A stretch of 64,000 nt of DNA from Carnobacterium alterfunditum DSM 5972 (GCF_000744115.1 NZ_JQLG01000004.1:1116001-1180000); one strand, 5' to 3'; positions 41,939 through 51,075 are shown, counted from the stretch's first letter. A program made the numbers and translations. The notes: generated by a model from the sequence alone, not told the origin.

Positions 41939-42418
41939 TTGAACATTAAAATAATAACTGTGGGTAAACTAAAAGAAAAATATTTAAAAATGGGGATCGC
42001 CGAATATGCTAAAAGATTATCTGCTTATTGTAAAATGGAATTAATTGAAGTTCCAGATGAAAAAGCACCTGAGAAATTAAGCGAAGCTGAGATGATCCAA
42101 GTAAAAGAAAAAGAAGGCGAACGCATCTTAGCAAAGATCCCAGATCAAGCATACGTATTTGCACTAGCTATTGAAGGCAAACAAAGAACTTCAGAGGCGT
42201 TTGCGAAAGAAATTGAACAATTAGGCGTTCAAGGTAAAAGCACGATTGTTTTTGTCATAGGTGGATCATTAGGTTTAAGTGATGCAGTAATGAAAAGAAG
42301 CAATACACCCATCTCATTTGGAAAAATGACGCTTCCTCATCAATTGATGCGTTTAGTTTTAATCGAGCAAATCTATCGTGGATTTAAAATTGTCCGGAAT
42401 GAACCGTACCATAAATAA
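41939..42418 (+). CDS. rlmH: 23S rRNA pseudouridine-1915 N3-methyltransferase RlmH
   Basis: 159 residues, start TTG 41939 after AGGAGG. SPOUT-family methyltransferase that modifies Psi1915 in helix 69 using S-adenosylmethionine. Conserved [13 protein letters not shown] and the C-terminal [14 protein letters not shown]. In staphylococci the 3' end of this gene (orfX) is the SCC integration site; here the last codons begin a direct repeat that recurs at 48417. Confidence 0.97.
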   Translation: MNIKIITVGKLKEKYLKMGIAEYAKRLSAYCKMELIEVPDEKAPEKLSEAEMIQVKEKEGERILAKIPDQAYVFALAIEGKQRTSEAFAKEIEQLGVQGKSTIVFVIGGSLGLSDAVMKRSNTPISFGKMTLPHQLMRLVLIEQIYRGFKIVRNEPYHK

Positions 42419-42429
42419 ATGAGGTTTTT
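42410..42429. other. Putative attachment-site repeat at rlmH (left)
   Basis: CATAAATAAATGAGGTTTTT starts in the His codon of the rlmH end and runs past its stop. The identical 20-mer is at 48417-48436. A 12-bp inverted repeat TTTTTTGGAAAT (42425) / ATTTCCAAAAAA (42490) begins inside it. Pattern resembles SCC-type att sites. Confidence 0.65.
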
Positions 42430-42879
42430 TGGAAATAAAAGCTTAAATTAATGCTGTTATCTTTAATGACTCTAAAGAAAGTCATGATCATTTCCAAAAA
42501 AAATACTTAACTATATCATAATTAATCAAACGAATCCGTCATAAGATACAAGAATATGTATAGTGGATTTTTTATATAAAAAAATAATAATAAGCTATCC
42601 TGGATAATTCATACTATTGTTTGAATCTTATAAAAACCGCTTAACGGCAGGCTTTATTAATTACGCCGTTTTCACCTGTTAAGTGACAACTAAGTGAGCA
42701 AACAAAGTAATTCCAAAAGACAGGAAGATTCGCTATACTTGAATTCTCCTAAAATAAATAAAAAAATATCATGCTCACAAAACAAACCTGAAATTATAAA
42801 GCACATAGAACTTTTTTGAATAAGCCAATTTTGGATCGAATTTGATAAGTAAGGTGAAAAATAAAAAGGAGAATAAATT
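42430..42879. other. Non-coding left end of the rlmH island
   Basis: No credible gene. Besides the inverted repeat ending at 42501, there is an AACGGCAGGC...GCCGTT hairpin-like stretch near 42650. The start of the ABC transporter message has AAAAGGAG just before 42880. Confidence 0.45.
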
Positions 42880-43812
42880 ATGAAACCGATTATTGAAGTG
42901 AAGAACTATACTAAAAAATATGGAGATTTTACAGCAGTAGATGATGTCTCGTTTGAAGTAGAAGAAGGCAGTATATTTGCCTTTCTGGGACCAAATGGAG
43001 CGGGAAAAAGTACAACGATCAATACATTATGTACGATGATGGAAAAAACAGCTGGAACATTGTTGATCGACGGAAAAGATGTCTCAACCGAAAAAGATGC
43101 CGTACGTGAAGCAATTGGAGTAGTTTTCCAATCGCAAACATTAGATGAAAAAATGACGGTGAATGAGAATTTGAAGATGCACTGTGTTTTTTATGGGGTA
43201 CCCAAACGGGAAGTCAAGGATCGAATCAATTTTGTGTTGGACCTTGTTGATCTACTCGATTGGCAGAATAAAAGTGTGTCTAGTCTTTCGGGCGGAATGA
43301 AACGACGAGTGGAAATAGCCCGCGCGTTGTTGCATTATCCAAAAGTTTTATTTTTAGATGAACCAACAAGCGGCCTGGATCCGCAAACGCGAAATAGGAT
43401 GTGGGAATACATTACTAGACTACAAAAAGAAAAAAAAATCACTATCTTTCTGACAACACATTATATGGATGAAGCAGAAATTTGTGATCACGTAGCCATT
43501 ATGGACAATGGAAAAATAATAGTAAACGATACACCCGAAAACTTGAAACGCCTTTACACGAAAGATAAAGCCATCGTAAAAGTGAGTAATCCGGATGTTT
43601 TTGAAACAGCATTGAAAAGGGATTACTACACGTACAAAAAAGAAAAAGAAACTTTTTATATCGATATCGATATAGATACTGTTCAACATTTTCTGCAGTT
43701 TATCGAACAGTTCAAAAATGAATTAAAAGATCTGGAAATCAAAAAAGGGACACTGAATGACGTCTTCTTAGAAATCACAGGTAAAGAAATTAGAGAGGAT
43801 GCCACAGAATGA
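42880..43812 (+). CDS. ABC exporter ATP-binding protein (DrrA-like)
   Basis: 310 residues. Walker A GPNGAGKST (about residue 38), Q-loop VFQSQTLDEKMT, signature LSGGMKRRVEIARAL, Walker B VLFLDEPTSGLD and H-loop TTHYMDEAE. The C-terminal DUF4162-type region is present. Belongs to the daunorubicin-resistance/ABC-2 group that exports drugs, lipids or antibiotics. Overlaps the permease gene by four bases. Substrate unknown; the island context with oleate hydratase makes a fatty acid or toxic lipid conceivable. Confidence 0.92.
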   Translation: MKPIIEVKNYTKKYGDFTAVDDVSFEVEEGSIFAFLGPNGAGKSTTINTLCTMMEKTAGTLLIDGKDVSTEKDAVREAIGVVFQSQTLDEKMTVNENLKMHCVFYGVPKREVKDRINFVLDLVDLLDWQNKSVSSLSGGMKRRVEIARALLHYPKVLFLDEPTSGLDPQTRNRMWEYITRLQKEKKITIFLTTHYMDEAEICDHVAIMDNGKIIVNDTPENLKRLYTKDKAIVKVSNPDVFETALKRDYYTYKKEKETFYIDIDIDTVQHFLQFIEQFKNELKDLEIKKGTLNDVFLEITGKEIREDATE

Positions 43813-44633
43813 GAACAATTACTGCACTATGGCTCAGAAACATCAGAGGATTCGTTCGTGATCGAGTCAAACTCATCACGTCATTAGTCATTCCCTTTTT
43901 TTTCCTTTATGTTTTCAAGTCTATTTTTAAAACAGATCAAGTAGAAGATCCAACCGCTTTCTTACTTGCAGGGATCATTGTAGCAACGGTATTCCAAACT
44001 TCTTTGAATATTGCGACCTCGACGATCGATGATACTGTTTCAGGTTATATGAAAGAAATCTTAGTGAGTCCGACCAGTCGTTTTCAAGTAGCCTTGGGAC
44101 AAATTTTATCAGCGGCTACAATAGCGACCACACAAGGGATTTTGATACTGATACTCGGTTTCTTTACTGGCTTGAGCTTTGACCATTGGTATACCCTCAT
44201 TTATGTCTTATTGGCCTTGATGCTAGTCGGGCTGGTTTTTTCAGGATTAGGCTTATTCTTAGCTTCAATGGTCAAAAGCTCTTCCACTTTTCAAGTCGTA
44301 CAACAAGCCGTCGTCCTTCCGTTTACTTTCTTATCCGGAGCGTATATCCCTCTTGCCTTTTTACCTGACGTTCTTCGATTTATTGCGTATTTCAATCCCA
44401 TGACCTATACGACAGCTTTCTTTAGAACCATCATGCTAGAAAAAGGTGGATTGACACAAACAGAATGGGTGGAACTGGGTTTGGCCTTTGATCTGAATGG
44501 CTTCATAGTAACACCTTGGATGAGTGGGATCATCATTACAGCTTTTGGCACGTTATTCTTATTCCTGGCGACGAACTCCTTTGTTCGAGCAGACTTCAAT
44601 AAGATATCGCGTAGTCCATTAGGTGGAAGATAA
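43809..44633 (+). CDS. ABC-2 type exporter permease
   Basis: 274 residues, about six membrane helices, ABC-2 family with the conserved LSGAYIPLAFLPDVLRFIAYFNPMTY segment before the last helices. Starts within the ATPase stop (ATGA overlap) and forms the transporter with it. The base composition appears richer in G and C than the flanking genes, consistent with transfer. No terminator is obvious; 296 bp without a recognised gene follow before the oleate hydratase gene. Confidence 0.9.
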   Translation: MRTITALWLRNIRGFVRDRVKLITSLVIPFFFLYVFKSIFKTDQVEDPTAFLLAGIIVATVFQTSLNIATSTIDDTVSGYMKEILVSPTSRFQVALGQILSAATIATTQGILILILGFFTGLSFDHWYTLIYVLLALMLVGLVFSGLGLFLASMVKSSSTFQVVQQAVVLPFTFLSGAYIPLAFLPDVLRFIAYFNPMTYTTAFFRTIMLEKGGLTQTEWVELGLAFDLNGFIVTPWMSGIIITAFGTLFLFLATNSFVRADFNKISRSPLGGR

Positions 44634-44929
44634 AGAGAAAATTTTTTTCTAAATGACACATTTCACTATTATTTCCCCATAATGAATTGTAGTAAAGCTT
44701 TGTCGATGAATTTTTAGACCGACTCCTCCTGAGGGAAATGTTAAATATGATAGCTTTCATCAAATGTACGAATTATTCAGGTTTTAATAATTTATCAAAA
44801 CCCTACACAAATTAACTGCTTTGTTGCATTTCTTCACAATTGACCTTTTTTGATAATTTACTCCATCATTTTAAAGTCCTATTATTTAGGTAGATTCAAC
44901 TTATCAAATAAAAGGAGGACAAATTGATT

Positions 44930-46633
44930 ATGGGAAATTATGAAAGAATTAACACATTAAAACCAGAAGGAATTGAAAATAAAAAAGCCTATTTAATTGG
45001 TGGAGGTATCGCTTCATTAGCTGCTGCTGAATACTTGATCCGTGATGGTCATATGGATGGTAAAAACATTACTATTATAGAACAAGATAGTATTTTAGGT
45101 GGTGCTTTAGACGGTTCTGGAAATGCAGAGGATGGATATGTTGCCCGTGGCGGAAGAGAAATGGAAGAACATTATGAATGTGTATGGGATTTATTTGGAG
45201 CAGTACCATCTTTAGAGGATCCTAAAAGGACTGTTTTAGATGAATTTAGAGAATTAAATATTGCTGATCCTAACTATTCTAATTGTCGTGCAATTGCTAA
45301 TCGTGGAGAAAAACTTGATTTTTCAACTCTTGGATTAGATGACATTCATGTTAAACAACTTACTAAGTTATTTCTTGCAACAGAAGATTCTTTAGGTGCA
45401 GCTACTGTTGAACAATTTTTCGATGATTCATTCTTAGAAACGGATATGTGGTTATATTGGAGAAGTATGTTTGCATTTGAGACTTGGCACAGTGTTGTAG
45501 AAATGAAACGTTATATGCATCGCTTTATGCATTTAATGCCAGGAATGAGCAAAATGGAAAAATTAGTATTTACTAAATATAATCAATACGATTCTATGAT
45601 TCTTCCACTTAAAAAATCGTTAGAATCACAAGGTATACTATTTGACTTAAATACACAAGTAACTGATTTAGATATGAATATAACCAATGATAAAAAAACA
45701 GTTACAGGAATTCACGTAACTCGTGATGGTAAAAAAGAAGAAATTATCAAAACTACTGAAAATGATTTAGTATTCTTTACCAATGGATCTATGACTGAAA
45801 ATACCACACTTGGAAATATGGATAAAGCACCTGAATTAGATAGAAGTGAGGGCGGTTGCTGGAATCTATGGAAAAAAATAGCTAAAAAAGATGCTTTATT
45901 CGGAAAACCCGAAGTATTCTGTAGCGATATTGATAAAAGTAAATGGGAATCATATACAATAACTTCTAAAGGTCCTAAAATGAGAGAACTTATTGAGAAA
46001 TTTGCTGAACGTCAAATAGCTCCACATAAAAATGTGACTGGAGGAATAATAACGGTTAAAGACTCAAACTGGTTATTAAGTGTCACTGTTAATAGACAAC
46101 CTCAATTTATTGATCAACCCGATGATGTAATAGTACTTTGGGCATACGGTTTATTCCCTGATAAAAAAGGAGATTTCATTGAAAAGAAAATGAGTGACTG
46201 TACAGGTATAGAATTATTACAAGAACTTTTATATCATTTAGGTATTGATGAAAATGATATGCATGAATATATTGATACATCCATTGTGATTCCTGCCATG
46301 ATGCCTTATATCACAAGTCAATTTATGCCTCGTGTAAAAGGAGATAGACCACAAGTTGTGCCTGAAGGTAGTACGAATCTTGCATTTTTAGGTCAATTTG
46401 CAGAGATTAAAGGTGATTGTGTATTTACTGTTGAATATTCTGTTCGTTCCGCTATGATGGCTGTATATACTTTACTTGGACTTGAAAAAAATCCACCTGA
46501 AATATATCCTGGTCAATATGATATACGTGTCGTGGCTAATGCAGCTAAAGCCATGTATAGTGGAAGACCGTTACCAGCTGAATCTATCATTAAAAAATTA
46601 TTAAGCAACACATCTTTAGAAGGGTTAATATAA
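44930..46633 (+). CDS. ohyA: Oleate hydratase (myosin-cross-reactive antigen family)
   Basis: 567 residues from ATG 44930; TTG 44924 is equally placed relative to AAGGAGG. FAD-binding fold at the N-terminus (AYLIGGGIASLAAAEYLIRDG) and the flavin loop with RGGREMEEHYECVWDL containing the catalytic Glu region. Adds water to the cis-9 double bond of unsaturated fatty acids giving 10-hydroxy acids, a detoxification of antimicrobial host or food lipids. Ends close to a terminator shared with the convergent TetR gene, which may regulate it. Confidence 0.93.
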   Translation: MGNYERINTLKPEGIENKKAYLIGGGIASLAAAEYLIRDGHMDGKNITIIEQDSILGGALDGSGNAEDGYVARGGREMEEHYECVWDLFGAVPSLEDPKRTVLDEFRELNIADPNYSNCRAIANRGEKLDFSTLGLDDIHVKQLTKLFLATEDSLGAATVEQFFDDSFLETDMWLYWRSMFAFETWHSVVEMKRYMHRFMHLMPGMSKMEKLVFTKYNQYDSMILPLKKSLESQGILFDLNTQVTDLDMNITNDKKTVTGIHVTRDGKKEEIIKTTENDLVFFTNGSMTENTTLGNMDKAPELDRSEGGCWNLWKKIAKKDALFGKPEVFCSDIDKSKWESYTITSKGPKMRELIEKFAERQIAPHKNVTGGIITVKDSNWLLSVTVNRQPQFIDQPDDVIVLWAYGLFPDKKGDFIEKKMSDCTGIELLQELLYHLGIDENDMHEYIDTSIVIPAMMPYITSQFMPRVKGDRPQVVPEGSTNLAFLGQFAEIKGDCVFTVEYSVRSAMMAVYTLLGLEKNPPEIYPGQYDIRVVANAAKAMYSGRPLPAESIIKKLLSNTSLEGLI

Positions 46634-46655
46634 ATATCTATTGTAATTAAGATAT

Positions 46656-46697
46656 AAAAAATAGGGAAGTCAAATTAAATTTGACTTCCCTATTTTT
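46656..46697. terminator. Bidirectional terminator
   Basis: AAAAATAGGGAAGTCAAA and TTTGACTTCCCTATTTTT form a near-perfect stem serving oleate hydratase and the TetR gene. Confidence 0.88.
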
Positions 46698-47241
46698 CAT
46701 ATTTTAATAATGCTCTATAGATTTCTCCACTAATTATTTTGTCAAGATTATTAACAATGCCTTCAATGTCTTCGACCATATTATTTTTTATCCAATCAAT
46801 TATTACCCCTACCAAAGCGATTTTATAGAAATTAGCTACATATCGTTTATCTTTATCTGATACATTTAAATCCTTTGCAAGCTCATTTACAACTTCTAAA
46901 ATAATGGTAAATGATTCGTTATATAAATGATTCTCTAAAATATCTCTATCTATAGAATTATAAGTGTTTAATACCACTTTTTTATTCTCATACAAATAAT
47001 TGAATATTTCTAAAAACCCTTTTTGCCAGGATGAACATGTTTTATTTTCACCAAGCATTTCTGTAAGTTCAGTTTTAAAAATCCATTCTAATAGATCATA
47101 TATATCATTAAAATGATAATATAACGTTCGCCTATTTAATCCGCATTCGTTAACAATATCGTTAACTGTAATTTTCGCTAGTGGTATAGTTTGCATTTGT
47201 TTTTTTAGTGACTCAGCCAATGCGTTTTTAGTAATCTCCAT
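46690..47241 (-). CDS. TetR-family transcriptional regulator
   Basis: 183 residues from ATG 47241; GTG 47253 directly abuts the GGGAG site, so ATG is preferred. HTH TVNDIVNECGLNRRTLYYHFNDIYDLL at residues about 25-50; the C-terminal half resembles the DhaS-like TetR_C_8 group. Convergent with oleate hydratase. Likely senses a small hydrophobic ligand and controls the hydratase or ABC exporter (inference). Very AT-rich compared with neighbours. Confidence 0.88.
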   Translation of the reverse strand: MEITKNALAESLKKQMQTIPLAKITVNDIVNECGLNRRTLYYHFNDIYDLLEWIFKTELTEMLGENKTCSSWQKGFLEIFNYLYENKKVVLNTYNSIDRDILENHLYNESFTIILEVVNELAKDLNVSDKDKRYVANFYKIALVGVIIDWIKNNMVEDIEGIVNNLDKIISGEIYRALLKYEK

Positions 47242-47293
47242 TATCTGTTTCACTCCCTATATCATCAATCTACCTTAATATTTTTTTATCTTC

Positions 47294-47342
47294 CATCATA
47301 CAACTAGTAGCGTATCGCCAAAAAGCTACTAGTTGTATGATG
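47294..47342. repeat. Perfect 18-bp inverted repeat with 13-bp loop
   Basis: CATCATACAACTAGTAGC and its exact complement around GTATCGCCAAAAA. No T tail, so not a standard terminator. It lies in the island between TetR and the broken HTH gene. Confidence 0.75.
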
Positions 47343-47391
47343 GGTAACTCTATCGTAACTTGCGTAGCTGGTAATGTCTAAGCTAGGCAGC

Positions 47392-47607
47392 TCACGAGAC
47401 AATGTAACTAAAATCATAATATATATCAAAGTATTCTTTTCTTATCTTTTTTCTTGCATCAACAAGTTTAACAGTTTCAAGAGGAATTGACCAATTTCAA
47501 TCAATTTTTATTGAACCTTCAATTCTTGCATTCCGACGTAACACTCGTATTCTTCTATCATTTATTCCCCATTGTTCACTTACTTCTTTTATGCGTATAT
47601 CCTCCAT
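47392..47607 (-). pseudogene. Small HTH DNA-binding protein, broken by an internal stop
   Basis: Read from ATG 47607: MEDIRIKEVSEQWGINDRRI..., a MerR/excisionase-like winged helix often encoded next to Fic or restriction genes. The frame has TGA at 47497-47499 and then continues sensibly (NWSIPLETVKLVDARKKI) to TGA at 47392. Full length would be about 70 residues. AGGTGATGTCT precedes it. A neighbouring short + strand frame (47624-47737) may be another relic. Confidence 0.65.
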
Positions 47608-47779
47608 AGACATCACCTCAAGAATGTGGGGAAATCACCCGAAATTAGAGACGCACGGGATTGAAGCATTGAGAAATTATTTGAATGAAATGGGAGTCTA
47701 TCAGACAAAAGGATTCGGTACTTACGAGACGATTTAAGATATTTGTTGATCAGTTAAATGCGGATAATGAGAAGAAATA

Positions 47780-47822
47780 AAAAAAATGTAAGCATATTGG
47801 CAACAACCAATATGCTTACATT
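47780..47822. terminator. Bidirectional terminator
   Basis: AATGTAAGCATATTGG and CCAATATGCTTACATT form a 16-bp perfect stem with A and T flanks, downstream of the VOC gene. Confidence 0.85.
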
Positions 47823-47838
47823 AAAATGAGTAAAAAAA

Positions 47839-48219
47839 TTATTTTGTGCGCTTTACTTCAATCCGATAACCATCAGGATCTGTCACAAAGAAATAAGAAG
47901 GTGTACCACCTGAAAGTCCTCTTAAATCACCTGTTTCGTAAGCAGAAGCTTTACAAACTCCATGCATTTTTTCTAAGTCACTGACAGTCACACCTAAATG
48001 ACTGAAGCCATTTCCTACATTATAAGGCTCAGCATTGTAGTTGTAAGTGAGTTCAATTTGGACAGAAGAACCAGGAGAATTCAAATAAACTAAATCAAAT
48101 TTATTTTCAGGGAATTCTCTGCGGCTGGCAACTTCAAAATCGAATAAGTTAGTGTAAAAGTCTAAAGTAGCCTCAAGATCTCTGACACGCAAGCAAATCT
48201 CAACAAGTTGTTGGTTCAT
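47839..48219 (-). CDS. VOC-family (glyoxalase/bleomycin-resistance fold) protein
   Basis: 126 residues from ATG 48219 (GGAGG upstream; TTG 48237 lies in the ribosome site). Two beta-alpha-beta-beta-beta units: ICLRVRDLEATLDFYTNLF and GFSHLGVTVSDLEKMHGVC. Ends FFVTDPDGYRIEVKR. A possible metal set of Glu/His residues is present (QIELTY, FSHLGV, RIEV), as in lactoylglutathione lyase GloA. The reaction cannot be settled from sequence. Last gene before the right att-like repeat. Confidence 0.85.
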   Translation of the reverse strand: MNQQLVEICLRVRDLEATLDFYTNLFDFEVASRREFPENKFDLVYLNSPGSSVQIELTYNYNAEPYNVGNGFSHLGVTVSDLEKMHGVCKASAYETGDLRGLSGGTPSYFFVTDPDGYRIEVKRTK

Positions 48220-48416
48220 AATAATATCATCCTCCAATAGTTTCTTATGTTATTCTAGCATGAAAAGGTCATATAGGCACGCCCGTCTTATCTTCTATAG
48301 TGCTTTCTGATACCCCAATAGGCAAAAAGCACAGAGCTTCTTAAAGGAGTTGAGGGATCCGTATCATAACTACTGATATAAAAACCTGGAGCTACAAACG
48401 ATACAGAGGACCACAA

Positions 48417-48436
48417 CATAAATAAATGAGGTTTTT
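48417..48436. other. Putative attachment-site repeat (right)
   Basis: Identical 20-mer to 42410-42429. The preceding bases (GGACCACAA) weakly resemble the rlmH end (GAACCGTAC). Followed by an inverted repeat AATTATTA...TAATAATT. Confidence 0.6.
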
Positions 48437-49142
48437 AATTATTAGAGAAAAACTCAATAAGAGTAATAATTTCTAAAAAAATTTCAAAAGAGGATGGGTT
48501 ACAAACGTAACAATTTGATTTTTATTAAAACATATTCTAGTATAAATTGAGGCTGAATCTATTTTTGTAGAAAAATGCGGCCAAGTGTGCAGATTAGTAT
48601 GGAATTTTGGAGAAAAAAAGCTTTAATACTTTTACTCAATTGATTAGAAAAAGTAAATGTTGGGGAGTAGTAGAGGCATTTGTATAATTATTAGCACTAT
48701 CAACGCTAACCTCCAACTGATGGTTTAAGGTTCATCGTATTAAAATTCATTGTTGTAAATGCAAATTTCCTATATTAAAATGCTGCTAAATGGGTACGCG
48801 TTTTCGTCTTAAGCGGCCAGCCTTGGCCAGCTATCGTGGTGATCTGTTTTTGAAAGGTTTATTTCATGTAATAGCTCACCTTTGTTTAAAATCGTAGAAA
48901 CAATGACTTTCTTACTGGTGCCAAGTTCGTCTAACACCACTGTTGACCTAATCACTGGATCAAAAAATGACGTGATGTGTATTTGTCAAAGTAGCATGTC
49001 TGGAATGTCCTCCGTCAAACAGTGTTGCTTCATATAACTGTTGTCAATTGTCATCATAGAGCTTAAGGCGGTGGGAAAAGTGAATATGTGAAGATGCGTT
49101 AGATATGAAAGGGCATCTAAATTTGGTATCATCAATGAATGC
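48437..49142. other. Non-coding relic region right of the island
   Basis: No intact gene. On the minus strand 48809-48968 reads a plausible protein end (…DPVIRSTVVLDELGTSKK… to …HDSWPRLAA, stop), and a frame shifted by one continues it rightward (ATLFDGGHSRHATL), so this is a frameshifted remnant of an unrecognised gene. Confidence 0.45.
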
Positions 49143-49188
49143 AAATCCAATCGCATAAAGCAATAACTTCGAAGGATTGGATTTTTTT
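49143..49188 (+). terminator. Hairpin with T tail upstream of the SDR gene
   Basis: AAATCCAATC and GATTGGATTT around a 21-base loop, then T. No intact upstream gene, so it belonged to a lost one. Confidence 0.55.
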
Positions 49189-49230
49189 GCTTTTCAATTT
49201 AAATAATGAGGGAAAGAAAGGTGAAGTGGT

Positions 49231-49848
49231 ATGAAAATTATTGTTTTTGGCGCAACAGGTGGTGTAGGTCAATCAGTCGTGAAGCAGGCGGTGGAGAGAG
49301 GTTTTGAAGTCACGGCATTTGTACGGACGCCGGCAAAGCTGAAAGTCACCCATGACAATTTAACAGTTGTCGAAGGAGATGCGTTCAACCCTGGAGAAGT
49401 TTCAGCAGCCATTGCGGGCCATGATGCCGCCGTGTCATGCTTGGCCTCCAATCAGGGAATGAACAAATCGACCGATCTTCAAGAGATGGTAAAAAATATT
49501 ACAGCAGGTATGCAGAAGTATGGTGTGAAACGGATCGTCTACACGGCATCTGCCGGAATTGATAAAGAATTGCCAGGCATCAGTGGGAAATTGATGATGC
49601 GCGTGCTGAAAAATGCGCTGATAGACCACCGGGCAGCTGTTGATATAATTGAAGCGCATGGACTGAACTACACGATTGTCAGGCCTATGGGATTGACCAA
49701 TGATTCCTTTACAGGCGAATACAGAGAGTCTCTGACAGCTGTGCCCGAAAAATCAAAGACAATTCCACGTGCGGACGTTGCTCATTTTATCTTAAAAACG
49801 CTAATTGATGCGCAATATGAAAATACTTCTATTGGGATTGCTACTTAA
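49231..49848 (+). CDS. NAD(P)-binding oxidoreductase, NmrA/atypical SDR type
   Basis: 205 residues. Rossmann fold with GATGGVGQSVV at the N-terminus, RIVYTASAGIDKE and YTIVRPMGLTND later. Resembles YwnB-like proteins of Bacillus; substrate unknown. AAAGAAAGGTGAAGTGGT precedes ATG 49231. Its codons are clearly richer in G and C (GCC, GCG, CTG, CGG) than neighbouring genes, which suggests recent transfer. Monocistronic. Confidence 0.85.
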   Translation: MKIIVFGATGGVGQSVVKQAVERGFEVTAFVRTPAKLKVTHDNLTVVEGDAFNPGEVSAAIAGHDAAVSCLASNQGMNKSTDLQEMVKNITAGMQKYGVKRIVYTASAGIDKELPGISGKLMMRVLKNALIDHRAAVDIIEAHGLNYTIVRPMGLTNDSFTGEYRESLTAVPEKSKTIPRADVAHFILKTLIDAQYENTSIGIAT

Positions 49849-49907
49849 AACATCGTAAACTGTCCTATATCCTCAGTCTTTATCCCAAATTTTTCTATAA
49901 ATATAAG

Positions 49908-49946
49908 AGTGTCCAAGGCAAATTGGCTTGGATGCTTTTTATTTTT
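49908..49946 (+). terminator. Terminator after the SDR gene
   Basis: GTGTCCAAG and CTTGGATGC form a stem with a T-rich tail. The rest of the gap to 50215 has no gene. Confidence 0.65.
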
Positions 49947-50214
49947 GCACACACCTTGTTGTTTACTAGCTCGAAATTGATAATATAAGTTATAAGGCTA
50001 TAAAATAATAACGCTCTCGTACGTTTCATATGATGATGTTATTGCACCACATATTTTTACTTTTTAAATTTGATTTCTTTGGATAAAGATAAGCAGATAG
50101 AAATATTTCGCTTGAAATAAGTGTTTTTTGCTGCCTAGATCATTAAAATTGACGTGGAATTTAGGAGTGGTACTCTTATGGGTAAAATATGAGAAAGAAT
50201 GAAAGGAGAACGAT

Positions 50215-50703
50215 ATGAGAACTGATAAAGGATTTAAAGTAAATGCAGGTGAGGCCAGATTTGGAGAACATTTCAAAATGAAAGGCGTTACACTGAACCA
50301 ATTAGATATAAAAATCTCCGAGGCTGACACTGAAAATGATTTAGCAGTGTTTGAGCAAACCGGACTTACTCCAAATGGAGGACCGCCTTTGCACATCCAC
50401 CCTTTTCAAGACGAATGGTTTTATGTAATAGAAGGAGAATATCTATTTCAAGTTGGTGATTTCAAATATCAAATGAAATCAGGGGACACTATTTTCCTTC
50501 CAAGAAATGTGCAACATGCTTTCTTGCAGCTGACAGAAAAAGGAAAGATGTTAGTTTCTTATTTGCCAGCAGGAAAAATGGAAGCATTTTTTAAGGTTAC
50601 AGACAAGTGGACTTCTCCCCCGACAAAAGAAGAGATTGCAAAAGTATTTGCAGACCATGATATGAAAGTGGTTGGAGCACCATTGAAAGCTCCATCTAGT
50701 TAA
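50215..50703 (+). CDS. Cupin-domain protein
   Basis: 162 residues. Single cupin barrel: motif 1 PPLHIHPFQDEWFYVIEGEYLF (His, His, Glu) and motif 2 around GDTIFLPRNVQHAFLQL. It likely binds a metal ion. No recognised enzymatic assignment; related proteins include quercetin-dioxygenase-like and sugar-binding cupins. AAAGGAG lies before ATG 50215. Stands alone between relic regions. Confidence 0.85.
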   Translation: MRTDKGFKVNAGEARFGEHFKMKGVTLNQLDIKISEADTENDLAVFEQTGLTPNGGPPLHIHPFQDEWFYVIEGEYLFQVGDFKYQMKSGDTIFLPRNVQHAFLQLTEKGKMLVSYLPAGKMEAFFKVTDKWTSPPTKEEIAKVFADHDMKVVGAPLKAPSS

Positions 50704-51075
50704 TTATGGCGCCGCTACAGATAAAGTTCGTGGTGGAAATTTAAATATTATATTAAGACCAGATAACCATCATTTACTTTCTTTAGCACATGCACCTAGT
50801 TTGCACCATTAGGGTCCTAGCTACAAAAATTACAATTTGGACATGTTAAGGCAAGCGAAATAAAGCAAGACATGGCAAAAGATCAGGTGTCTGGATGGAT
50901 GTTTAAACAAGGCTATGATATTCGAGCCTTCACAGCCCAGTTGATCCTAATTTTAAATTACAGTCTTTCTTTTTAACTCTGATTTATATAGCATTTAATC
51001 AAAGCGCTATAAATAAACTAAACCAATATATGATTAAGGGAGCCAACAGCAGATATAAATGCTGTTGGCTCCTTC
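50704..51075 (+). pseudogene. Decayed gene fragments
   Basis: Plus-strand frames without starts: ATDKVRGGNLNIILRPD... ending at a TAG near 50810; then DQVSGWMFKQGYDIRAFTAQ (from 50881), which needs a frameshift to continue as DPNFKLQSFFLTLIYIAFNQ. A hairpin GGGAGCCAACAGCA/TGCTGTTGGCTCC closes it near 51037-51072. I do not recognise the parents. 51076-51313 holds no gene. Confidence 0.45.

Noticed and set aside
47624-47737. 37-codon plus-strand frame in the island.
   Set aside because: Too short, no recognised family, no clear ribosome site; possibly a relic only.
42410-48436. A prophage or ICE in the rlmH island.
   Set aside because: No integrase, relaxase, structural or replication genes are present; the size is only 6 kb.
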